From: Cristatella mucedo
Lineage: Eukaryota > Bryozoa > Phylactolaemata > Cristatellidae
Assembly: GCA_009760855.2 (NCBI GenBank)
Contig: WPIO01000015.1
Coordinates: 4,791,001 to 4,855,000, forward strand
Length of the DNA: 64,000 nucleotides
Reading direction: 5' to 3'
Below the pieces are notes generated by a model. The model saw only the letters and a list, made by a program, of their open reading frames with translations, did no database searches and was not told where the DNA came from. Below are positions 45,546 to 54,894 of this stretch, piece by piece. The stretch's first letter is position 1, and every line of letters begins with the position of its first letter. The position numbers and the translations under genes are program-made.

Positions 45546-47279
45546 GAGCTTAGACCTTGACAAAAAGGTCAACGGAGCTGAGATGAGGCTCGAGAGGATG
45601 ATGATGCCACCAGATGCCTAGTGCGATGGCTCGGAGGAGGAGGAGAGAGGAGCAGCTGCCTGCTTAATTAACAGCAAACCTAGCTAGCACAGGGCATGAG
45701 GGCAGCAGCAACGCCCTCATGCGCCGCCGCCGGAAAAACCCCCTGCCCTAAAAAAATACCCCCCCCCAGTACAAGTCAACGTCATTGTCAGAGTAAGTAT
45801 GACAGGATTATTATCGAAACAGTGATCTCCAGGCATAGAACCGCAAAATGGAGGCAGAATAGCCACCACACTTTGCTAGTTTACACAACAAGTTATCTAC
45901 AGAAGTCGACCGACGTGGCCGGAGCAACAACGGCCGGTGCCGAATAAACTTGCCAGAAACTAGCAAAGCATGATTGGCAACGTAAGTCCATGTTACACAA
46001 GACTGTGCTCAGAAGTAGGCTAGTCCACCACAGCTGCCACACAGACTCGGAAAACGAAGGCGACTCCCGGTAGGAGAGGCAATTTCTTCCAGCTGCGTAC
46101 TTGCCAGCCACCGACAAGCTGCTGTGGCAGGAAGCAGGAAGGCGAGCATTCTTGCCGCGAGCCTTCCTTAGCATCTGGCTGCTAAGGAAGCAGATGGCAG
46201 AGCGCGAGCCTCAGCAAGCCCCGATGGTCCTCATCTGAGAGATCATCAGTCAGCTGCTCACTGGCCCCTGGACTTCCAGACTGAGCCCAGCGAAGCGGCT
46301 TCTGGCCTCGGCCAGCCCCTGCCTATGACTGGTCAGGCCTCGTCATGGAAAACGTCACCCTTACCTGCACACACCCCTACGATCTCACATGGGTACACTG
46401 AGCCACAACATATTAGTTATGAACCCCTAGCTACGGCTTAGATACTGTCTGGGGCCCACCCATGTCTCTCGCAGGATACGGTAAGCTGCATGTGTTCCTG
46501 GTGACACTAACACTGCAGGGCAGTCGTTGCTATTCGAATCATCCCATCCTGGAGTCGGGGGGGGGGGATACAGACTGAGTACTATTCGAGCGAGACACTT
46601 GGTATTAATCATCTCATCCGGGGACGGAGGCTAATTACATCCGGCTTCATGGGGAAACACCCTAAACAAGGCCTGAGTCCAATTGTATGAGCTGACACCA
46701 GTGACCTGCACTAAATTCCCTGCTGGCATTCAGTTCCTGGTTAGCCAGCACCAGCTGCTAGCAGCTGCAACATTCCTCTGGTCCAGAGTAACATTTCGCC
46801 GGTCTCAAGAGAGTTGGACACGGTGCCCTCTCTTGCTTTCTCTCTCTGGCACCATCTCTTACGGGGTTGCCCGACTCTCCTCGGCAACTAAATGCGGCCG
46901 ACACATTGTGCTGGGAGCTCACATCTCCTGCCGATGACCGATGCACCAGCTCCTCGAGGCCGATTAGCATTCATGCAACCAAAGCTCCAAAAGCCAAAGT
47001 CCAGATGATCTAGCACCCGACCTACACCCAGCAGTCTGCCGTGCTACAGTTCGACCTCCTGCCCCATCCCTGTAGTCACACCCACCCGTGGTGCAGAGGA
47101 GCAGTTTGAGGTGGGAGACGGTGGCCTGAGGCTGAGCAGCCAGCAGGCCCCACCCTCTTGACAACTCAACTCATAGTGGCTCCCCCTTCCCTCGAATAAC
47201 TCGCTGGGCCTCCTTCTGTCGTCACACGTCGTCTGCCGAGCACTGGTAGGCTAGAGAGGCATGGCTGCCGGTACACCCA
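45546..47279. other. Unique, moderately GC-rich DNA
   Basis: C9 tract at 45759-45767 and G11 tract at 46557-46567. No recognised gene; frames at 45893-46174 and 46964-47164 lack domains. Confidence 0.4.
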
Positions 47280-47348
47280 CACCGGATTGAGATTCAGTCC
47301 TCTGAGAGCTCTAAACAAATGTATTATAATTTTTATTATTATTATTAC
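47280..47348 (+). mobile_element. LINE solo 3' tail
   Basis: 'GGATTGAGATTCAGTCCTCTGAGAGCTCTAAACAAATGTATTATAATTTTTATTATTATTATTAC'. Confidence 0.7.
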
Positions 47349-49436
47349 ACATCTTAACTACGAAAGTCTAACAGAGTTCCTTCGTCCTTAATCGAACGTT
47401 CCTATGGCAACGAAATACAAGTTGAAGCTCGTGTGTCAAATCGTGTGTTAAATCTCCCGACTTCCGAGTGTTGACTCTTTGCCGAAGGTGAGAAAACGTT
47501 GACCACTTTCAAACTGTTCGGCTCGATTATCACTAGAATGCAAGATATATGCTCAAATGTAATGTGTATCACATATGTATCACATATATTAAAAAAGTTG
47601 CCCAGACGATTTTACGTCCACATTAAAGAGGCACTTAGCCCACCCAGGCAGTGATGCCAACAATAGCAGGCCGAGTGGCAAGTCTGCCGCCGACTGATGC
47701 CGCCGCCGCACACCAGGCCGGTACCATACACAGCAGAAGCTGTTGTGAAATGCCACTTACCACAGGCCCTGGCTGAAGACGATAGCAAAGAATACCAGAA
47801 GTCAAACACGTGTCCAACTCGCACAGCAGCCACAAGCTAGCCAGCTAGTGAAGCTGGCAGAACTGTCCAGGCGGACGGCGAAGCAAGACGGCTTCGTGGG
47901 ATGACTAGAGGCATACACAGGGCGTTCGCTCTGGCACTCGGGCGAAAAGGGGGCGGCAGCAGTGCGTGGTTGTGCGGAGCTCGTAGAGCGCGGAAGCCGC
48001 CAGGCTTGGTATCTGCTGAACGAGTCGCAGTTTCGGACCAGGCGGCTCGAAGCCGCCGCTGCTCATCATCGTGCTGCGCCGCACAGTACTCGGTCCTGTA
48101 TGCACATGCTCACTCCTCGGGGTCGTGTCTAGCTACCTGCGGCTAAGCAAACAGGGACCAGCCGTGTAAACACGGAACCATTAACCATCGAGACCCCCGG
48201 CCGGGCTGTGCGCGCTCGTCACGGCAGTCAGCCGGAACTGCACACTTGTGTATATGCAGTTGCCCCTGGTGACTATAGTCTCCGGCTGACCAAGACGGTT
48301 ATTGATCACGATAGCCGAGAGGCTGCGGTCATGGCCACGAAGCCCACTGCTCCGACCACAGCCGTCCAAAGCAGGCCCTTCCTGATGCCGTCTTCGAGAG
48401 CGGTCGGAGAAGGAAAGTGGTCCACGAAGGCATCCTGCCAAACGATAACGGTGCACTGCCTGACTAAGGATAACACCGGATGCACTCATGCACGCGTGCG
48501 CACACACCACACATGGTTGACTGCGAGCGACGGCAGTGATGCATTGAACCAAAATGGGAATGTATGACTGTCCTATGGGGCTAAAAGCAGTAGCCAGCTC
48601 TCCTCCGGGCCGCAGACGCACTGCCCCGAACAGGTTAGCCATGCAAGTGGTCGGGGCAGAGCAGCAAATGCAACTGAAGCACGATCCGTGTCCAGCAGAA
48701 CCCACCCCCACATCGCGTTCCACAAGACGAGTCCAGGGCAGCCACAACAACACGAGCGCGACAATGCATACAACTCTACCAGCCAGCAGTCCACAGTATC
48801 CACCGCCGTGCTCATGCAGACCACCTTCAACCAGCTTGAATGTGTCTACAGTTCGGCCAGCAATAAACGCCTGTCTGGTGTCTCGTGCTGCGATTTATCT
48901 CATCTTAATCTCGGCTACCCTACTTCTATCCTACCAACCATACTTACCTATCCTCTACCTCTTCCGTCTTAGCCTCTTTCCTTGACTCTTCAATGAGCAC
49001 ATAACCCGCAAGTTATTTCATAATTTGTCGTGATTTCCCCCCTCTCGCTTTCGCTCCCTCGCTCTTTTTCTCTCTAGTTTCATCTCCTTATCCAGCTCTC
49101 GAATTCTTCCGTCATTTTCATTCATTCTCCAGCCCTCTCTCTCTCTCTCTCTCCCTCGATCTTGTATTCTCCAGCCCTATCTCTCCCCCACCTTATTTTG
49201 CTTATCTCTTATCTGTCACGCTCTTTCGATTTCTCCGCTCCTTTTCTCTTCACCACTTTTCCTTCCTCTCTCCCTACGATGGTCACCCGAGAACGCTAAG
49301 CCGCCGGCCAAGCGCGAGGGTCGCGGACGCATGGGGCACCATCGCCGGGATCTCCGCGGTGGATGGCTGCGGCCTCTCGCTCTTTAAGCGGCGCGTCGCT
49401 CAAGCGGCAGCGCTCGCGCGGCGCCTCCTCACTCAC
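47349..49436. other. Presumed intron or downstream DNA of the Bcl-2-like gene
   Basis: On the minus strand this follows the GTGAGT donor. It holds a pyrimidine-rich plus strand (about 49020-49275) with (CT)n at 49134-49152. I looked for a short exon continuing BH2 plus a membrane anchor and could not identify one. Large open frames (48181-48753 minus, 48554-48985 plus) have no known domain. Confidence 0.4.
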
Positions 49437-49928
49437 CCAGTCGCCGAGCTGCTCGATCTTTCCGCCCAACCTCTTCTCCACGTAATGGCCGACCGCGTCA
49501 GCCAGAGCGTCGTCGCCGAGCATGTCCTCGTCGCGCCGCTGCTGCACTACGCGCACTAGCAGCGCGTAGATGGAGCAGACGCGGCCCCAGTTATAGACGC
49601 CGTCCTCGAACATCTCATCGATTATCTTGGTGAGCACGACCGGAGTCGACGCGTCGCTCCAGTTGTCGCTCGACGCTTTCAGCTTCCTGACCATGCTGGT
49701 GAACACGATCTCGTGCCTTGCCAGAAGATCGTCCACGACCCTCTTCATCGTCTGCACGTACTTGGAGTTCCATCTGGGCTCCCGGCCGCAGGCGTAGTCC
49801 ACCATGGCGCGCGCAAGCCTCACGGCCTCGTTCTCCACCCGCCGGCGAGCGGGCTCCGATTTGCCCTTGTAATTCGGCCATCGGACGCCGTAGTTCTCTC
49901 CGGGCACTATCATTCCGACGGCGTCCAT
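49437..49928 (-). CDS. Bcl-2 family protein, Mcl-1-like, first coding exon
   Basis: 164 codons from ATG at 49928. Residues about 57-83 resemble the BH3 helix of Mcl-1, with M-K-R-V-V-D-D-L in place of L-x-x-x-G-D (Gly to Val), then a long amphipathic helix ending in MVRKL. Residues 105-118 carry BH1, with F-E-D-G-V-Y-N-W-G-R-V. Residues 148-164 align residue for residue with the first half of BH2 and end at Trp164. The codon TGG is followed at once by GTGAGT (49436-49431), at the Trp where many animal Bcl-2 genes have an intron. The missing exon should hold the rest of BH2 and a membrane anchor. Known members bind BH3 proteins and guard the mitochondrial outer membrane; the NWGR motif does not by itself separate guardian from killer. 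Unspliced, the frame runs on to a stop at 49296 giving 210 residues without an anchor. Confidence 0.85.
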
Positions 49929-49930
49929 CC

Positions 49931-50115
49931 TTCTCGGTGCCTTTTTTTACGTTTATCTGAGCACGGACGCAGCGGCGACGGACGAAGCCCCACCCGAAGT
50001 ACAATGGCGGACTTGTGGGTCACAGGATGGTCTTTATCGGCTTCCTCGCGCATGCGCTCTTCGCGAGCTTCGTGGCTTAAAATAGCTACCGAGGGGAGGC
50101 GGGGCGGCGGTGCGG
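49931..50115. promoter_or_regulatory. Candidate promoter of the Bcl-2-like gene, possibly bidirectional
   Basis: GC-rich, CpG-dense DNA just upstream of the minus-strand ATG. GCGCATGCGC at 50048-50057 is a perfect palindromic NRF1 site. ACAATGGCGG at about 50002-50011 matches YY1 and also starts a plus-strand frame (M-A-D-L-W-V-T-G-W...) of about 50 codons. GGGGCGG lies at about 50099-50106. CTATTTTAAG-like sequence (minus) at about 50078-50087 could act as a weak TATA. The reverse-facing ATG suggests divergent transcription. Confidence 0.45.
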
Positions 50116-51480
50116 CCCGGCGGGCCGTTGGAGTGGCCCGAGCAGGGTATTCCCTCTGAGCCGCTCCGGCCGGCGATTTTACGTTCTCACTCGCTGGCGT
50201 CGCCCCAGCAGTCCAGGAAGCACGCGTCGGGCAGGATGCTCTAGAGTAGGCTGACTTGGTCCGGAATGGCCGACGCACGGGTAGGCGCGCTTTGTCCCGC
50301 GGCGGTCGGCACGGGCTCTGGCCGACAGCTCGGCGTCGGGCGGCCGATCGTACAGTTGCTCGTTACGTGTGAGGTGTGGGGCGGGACTGCACGGGTGCTG
50401 TGGGTCGCTGCTAGAGCTCGTAACGCGGCGCCGTAAGGGTTAGACCCCCAAGAACTTAGCGTTTCGAAATAGGTAGGTAGACACATGCATACATACATAA
50501 AGATAGCTAGCTAGAAAGACGGACGTCTAGACGAGTGCATAGATTGATTAGAAGAGCGAATGAGAGAATACCGGACCGCAGAAATATTATTTTGGCCGAT
50601 AACGGTTCGACTACAATGACGGACACTACAGGATTCAAAAAGGGAGCGTTGGTCGTAAAACTCAAAGCTGGCGCGGCGTAAATCTGCAGCGCCGCGCTAG
50701 CCTGGGCTTAATTTTAGCGCGAACGAGCGCTGCTCGGCGGGCAACAACTTCTTTGTCCCGGAGCAGTGAGCCAGAGAGGAGCACCAGTGCGGTGAGAGAA
50801 CGTGACCTTCACAGCGAGCCAGGAAGCTCTGGTACCAGCGGTGGCGATTCGGCCTTAAGAATTGGTCTGCCACCCGCGTGAGCGGCTGGTTGTTGTTGGC
50901 TGGCCTGTCAACCTCGGCCGCAGCTATGTCCAAAAAGAATCGTCTGAAACCTTTTCGGCATTCAAGCTGGACTGCTGGCTGCTCATCCGGCGTTCGAGCG
51001 ATGCTATTAATTCCGAAAAAATCAATTAATTCCTTACCGCAACGGCCACAGCGCCGGGCCTGATACCCTAAGCTCTCACCCCTTCTTCGTCTTGACTAGG
51101 TATCTAAGAGTAGAGCGATGCTCGCTCAGGGTTCGGCTCGTGCTTTTTCTTCAGCTCCGTTTCGACGCCGTCGCCGGTAGTTACCGGACTCGTACCTCTG
51201 AAAGTGAAAGCGGAGGGCGGGCTGTTCGCCGGCGATTGACGGGACAGGACGAGACAGCGCCAAAAGGTTTCGGTGGACGCCACCGGATACGGTCGTATCG
51301 CGCCCGAGCAAGCATTTTGTGTTGGTTTTGCGTTTTTTGTGTGCGCCCGTGCACTTGGTCTCAGCATAAGGATTTTCCGATGCAAACTAGAAGTAGTTCG
51401 GTGTGGTGTGCGAGATATTTCGGTGGTTTTCACTCCTCCGTCTATTTGGGTCGTTCCCCACAATTGACGTAGGTAGCCTA
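50116..51480. other. GC-rich unique DNA
   Basis: Many overlapping frames from composition (for example 51092-51472 plus), none with a known domain. GCTGGCGCGGCG and CGCCGCGCTAGC near 50668-50702 form an inverted repeat with one mismatch. Confidence 0.4.
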
Positions 51481-51650
51481 AGTACGGGAACGTATTTCTC
51501 CCGCTAGAGCGCTTGTGCTGTTAGGAGCCTGTGAGGAGTGTGGGGATAAAACTGAGCTAGACGCGCAGCGACATTGTGCGCTTGCGAATAAAGCTCAGTA
51601 AAATCCCCTATTTGTGCGTGTCTCCTTCCAAATCACGCCGCGAACTCATG
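51481..51650 (+). other. Possible polyadenylation region or LTR end
   Basis: GGGGATAAAACTGAGC (TATA-like, about 51541), then GCGAATAAAGCTCAGT (AATAAA at about 51587-51592) and a GT/CT-rich stretch TTGTGCGTGTCTCC. This order suggests either an LTR R-U5 region or a gene 3' end. No LTR boundaries or primer site are identified. Confidence 0.25.
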
Positions 51651-51949
51651 ACCCCCTTAGCAGCGGTAAGTAGGTTGGTGTTAGAAACGCTCCATCGAGC
51701 GACTACCTCTTATTGCGCGTAAGCGCGCACTGAGTCGCATTCGGTAGTATACTACGCCGCTTGGTAAGTGGCAGGTTACGCCTACTCCGCCGAGTCTCCG
51801 GCGTTAAAAATCGTCGATTATTAGCAGCAAAATTTTTCGCTTTCAAGCGTGATATTCGTTAACCCTATGCGTGAGAATCGCCGTTCTCGCCTACACGGCC
51901 GAAGATGTGTGAAGCGGAACCAGTATCCAGAAGTCTTTCTACTCCTGGA
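51651..51949. other. Unique sequence
   Basis: Nothing recognised. Confidence 0.4.
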
Positions 51950-52110
51950 TCCTTCGCCCAGAAAGTAAAGGGCTCGCTCTGTAGGACTCAGGTCGTGGGT
52001 TCGAGTCTTGCAGCAGGCAATCCTCAATTGCCCACTGCAAGCGGCGGTAATCGCCCGCCAAGGCTCTTCCGCCGATATACAAATAAGGCTGCCGAATCAG
52101 CCTTGACCTT
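51950..52110 (+). mobile_element. SINE-A, diverged copy
   Basis: AAAGGGCTCGCTCTGTAGGACTCAGGTCGTGGGTTCGAGTC (B box GGTTCGAGTCT), AGGCAATCCTCAATTGCCCACTGCAAGCGGCGGTAATCGCCCGCCAAGGCTCTTCC and AAATAAGGCTGCCGAATCAGCC. Confidence 0.83.
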
Positions 52111-53059
52111 TTTTCAGCTGCAGGTGACGGTCCTCACGAGCCAGGCCCGCTACCGCCCACCGAACGATGGGATGCATCTTCGCGACTCCGACTCTATGGG
52201 CAGCAAGCCGGCTTACCGGTTATCTTCTTGAGCATGCCCGACCGACTGTTCCGCGGCGTTTGTCCGCAGAAGGCCGCGGTACTGAGACGTCGGCATGCTA
52301 CTGGAGCCACATTATGGTAGTCTAAATATAATTCAAGGTCCCTGAATTATTATGATTCGGTAAATATCATTACTGATGGCTGGGCGGCATGAGTAACAAT
52401 AATAATAGGTCTAAGAAGTCTGCTTCTTATGCCGATCTAGCCAATGTCAAGGACTTCCCTCTGAGTCGACAACCGGAAGCATGAAAAGAAGCTCGGCTTC
52501 TTTTTGTTTTCACTCGGAAGCTGAGTTCCTGCAAGACGGACCCAAGATAGATTTATTGGACGGTAAGCAATTTTCTAGCCAACTCTGAGAGGCCTCACTA
52601 CCAATATGCTAGCGGCTCAGCCGACATGTTTTTAGCCTTTTTCTATGGAAAAAATTGCACGTATTCGCGCCCCATTCACATTCGTATTCGTACCACAAGG
52701 ACCGTTTACTAAGGTGGCTACCTTGGAGCGGTTGAGATGATGGCGGGGGGGGGGTACGGTTTTATAGAAGACTTGACTTTAGGTAGGATTCATTGGTACA
52801 AGATAACATTTTCCTCGTTTTTCTGTCGATGGAAAGCGATTTCGTACCTCGATACGTGCTCTCCAGCGTGTGCTTAGTAGTCAGCTAATCGAATATCTGC
52901 AGGAAACCGTAGGCTATCGTGGCGAGGGCTTAGTGACATTGTGCTTAGTGAGAGGGGCACATTCGTCCAGAAAATTGACTTGTGCCACGTTATAGCATCG
53001 TACCAGTGAGGGCAGGAGGGATATAGTGTATTGTACAGCCGACTCGAGGAGGAAGATAG
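52111..53059. other. Unique sequence with a G10 tract
   Basis: G tract at 52745-52754. No gene recognised. Confidence 0.4.
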
Positions 53060-53398
53060 CTAGCTTCGGGCTCTGGCGCTGTCGATTTCAAAGCTGTCAA
53101 ACGGTACGCACTGATATCTTTCCATCCATCTCATTTCTTCTTTCGAAGTCAAACTAAGGCTAGCGTGAAATATCTCGTCGTGTGATCGCTTAATAACTAA
53201 AAACATGGCCGTTTCTTGATCTTTAACTGGATAGCCGGCTATATCGTCGCTTAAATGGCGAGTCCCTCGGTCGGTCCAAGGGACTCGCCATTCCTCTCTG
53301 TCGAAAAGCACGCAACGGCTGGTTCGGCTAGCTTTAGCGGGCGTATTATATCGGCGATTTCCTTTCAGCGTATTTCTCTTCGGTCTGCATAACAGCAA
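53060..53398 (-). CDS. Unrecognised 112-codon ORF
   Basis: A minus-strand frame with balanced composition in an otherwise short-frame region. The C-terminal part (E-T-A-M-F-L-V-I-K-R ... E-E-M-R-W-M-E-R) faintly recalls the last strand and helix of a PH domain, but this is a guess. A 14-bp inverted repeat at 53254-53292 lies inside it, which argues for an RNA or repeat structure rather than coding. It could be an exon of an unknown gene or chance. Confidence 0.2.
   Translation of the reverse strand: MLLCRPKRNTLKGNRRYNTPAKASRTSRCVLFDREEWRVPWTDRGTRHLSDDIAGYPVKDQETAMFLVIKRSHDEIFHASLSLTSKEEMRWMERYQCVPFDSFEIDSARARS
53254..53292. repeat. 14-bp perfect inverted repeat, 11-nt loop
   Basis: AATGGCGAGTCCCT at 53254-53267 and its exact complement at 53279-53292. 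Not part of any element seen here. Confidence 0.9.
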
Positions 53399-53869
53399 CT
53401 CAAGTGATTTAAATCGTCAAAAGAACCTGCCATAGCGATAGGGAGGTCGCTGCTGTTGCCTGCTCCGAGGAGATGCTGACATCCGGTACAGTCGTTCGAC
53501 CAGCCTGAGACTAGAAGCTTCTAGCATCGGCAAGCAAAAATAGAAATTGCGAGTCCTTATTAAAAAAATTACTAATAAACTCGAAAGCTACATCCTAAAC
53601 ACAATCTTCTGAGAAGAGTGGAAGTCCCCGAGGCGGGCGCAGGCGCACTGCACGCACTGCAAGATTCGCAGGATACACTTTCGCTCATGAATACAGCGCT
53701 TCACTTCTTTCTTTCCTGGCATGAACGGCCTTTCCCTTTGCGGAGTACGTGCCCGACCATCTGTGCAAGCCCAGTATCCGCCAAGGTCTCTATGTACTAG
53801 ATAATAGTAATTTGGTAAGTTTACTAGCTAATAGTAATGTGGTAAGTTCGTTTGTAAAGCGCTCTGTGA
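53399..53869. other. Unique sequence
   Basis: A direct repeat of ACTAG-TAATAGTAAT-TGGTAAGTT lies at about 53796-53850. No gene recognised. Confidence 0.4.
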
Positions 53870-54160
53870 GAATAATTATAATTATAATAGTGCATTTTAA
53901 GTAGCGCCCTCAGAGAACTCAATCTCTTTCTGGGAGCTTGAAATTTGCTACAAACGAAGCAAGATCGAATGGTTAGTGGTGGCATGCTCAATAAACAACA
54001 GGAATAATATGCTTAGGGGTGACATGCACAGGGTCAGCATGCAAGTTTAGTTAGCGGCAGCGTGCACAGTATCAGCACGCATAAGTATACAAAGGACGAA
54101 TCGCAGGGACCCACTAAATGCTGTGATAAATATAGGCGTTTTTGGTTTACTTTTAAATGA
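53870..54160 (-). mobile_element. LINE family A 3' UTR, 5'-truncated
   Basis: Tail TTATAATTATAATAGTGCATTTTAAGTAGCGCCCTCAGAGAACTC, stem-loop with one worn arm, and 3' UTR up to 'GGGACCCACTAAATGCTGTGATAAATA'. Confidence 0.92.
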
Positions 54161-54894
54161 GAAGCGAATCTCTATCCGATTGCTTTACAGCTCGCTGCAA
54201 GGGATGCAATAATTCGAGACCATGCTGAAGCTGAGCTGGCGGGGTAGCGTCGATGCTAGGAGCATCGCCTTCGGGTCTGCGCCTGTACAGGTTACGGGTA
54301 CTTTCTTGGGCCGGCATATCAAAGCGCTTCAAATTACGGGCTTCAATGTGATGTGAGTGAGCAGCTTGGAGCGATCTACCATTCGTAACAGTAAGCGCTT
54401 GGGTAGGCGAACGCAAGTTTTTGACCTATTGACCTATTTTTGACCAATTGTACAATTCATCTTACTTTCCAACCTTTTTCTTTCTTCCCTTTGCTCTTCT
54501 TGCGAAGGCCAATCATCACAATCGGTACGGCGATATTGTGTAGCTGTCAAATTCAGTTAAGCACCGCTCCATAATGCGCATAGCTTAAGCAATAGATTCC
54601 TCCTTTGAACTCCGAAATTGGTAGTGCTAATTCTAATTGCAGTTTTAGGCATTCATTTCCGTGAGCGGTGGATATTTTACACCTGTCCAGATCGGAAGGC
54701 ACGCTCAGGGTACGACGCTCGCCGGATTAGCGAAAACAAAACTAACAAAGGCCGAATCCTCGGAAATTTTCTCCCTTCTGTCAATCGCTGGGTTTCGGCA
54801 CAATCGGAGGCAAAAGACTCGAAAGGTCTCCCAAACATCACAATCTGGTCGCCGTACAACGCTTACGTCTGTCATTCAGTGTCTGAATTTAGTG
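54161..54894. other. Unique sequence
   Basis: 'GAAGCGAATCTCTATCCGATTGCTTTACAGCTCGCTGCAAGGG' (about 54162-54204) resembles a LINE/SINE-B tail fused to the previous element. The 54618-54945 frames show no domain. Confidence 0.4.

Noticed and set aside
47600-47840. Second exon of the Bcl-2-like gene
   Set aside because: Minus-strand frames here have hydrophobic stretches but no residues continuing BH2 and no convincing acceptor.
49296-49436. Open extension of the Bcl-2-like frame after Trp164
   Set aside because: It lacks the second half of BH2 and a membrane segment, and begins at a consensus GTGAGT donor, so it is more likely intron.
49713-50159. 148-codon plus frame opposite the Bcl-2-like exon
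   Set aside because: The overlapping part is antisense to a recognised domain. Only its last ~50 codons, after the ATGGCGG start, remain a weak possibility.
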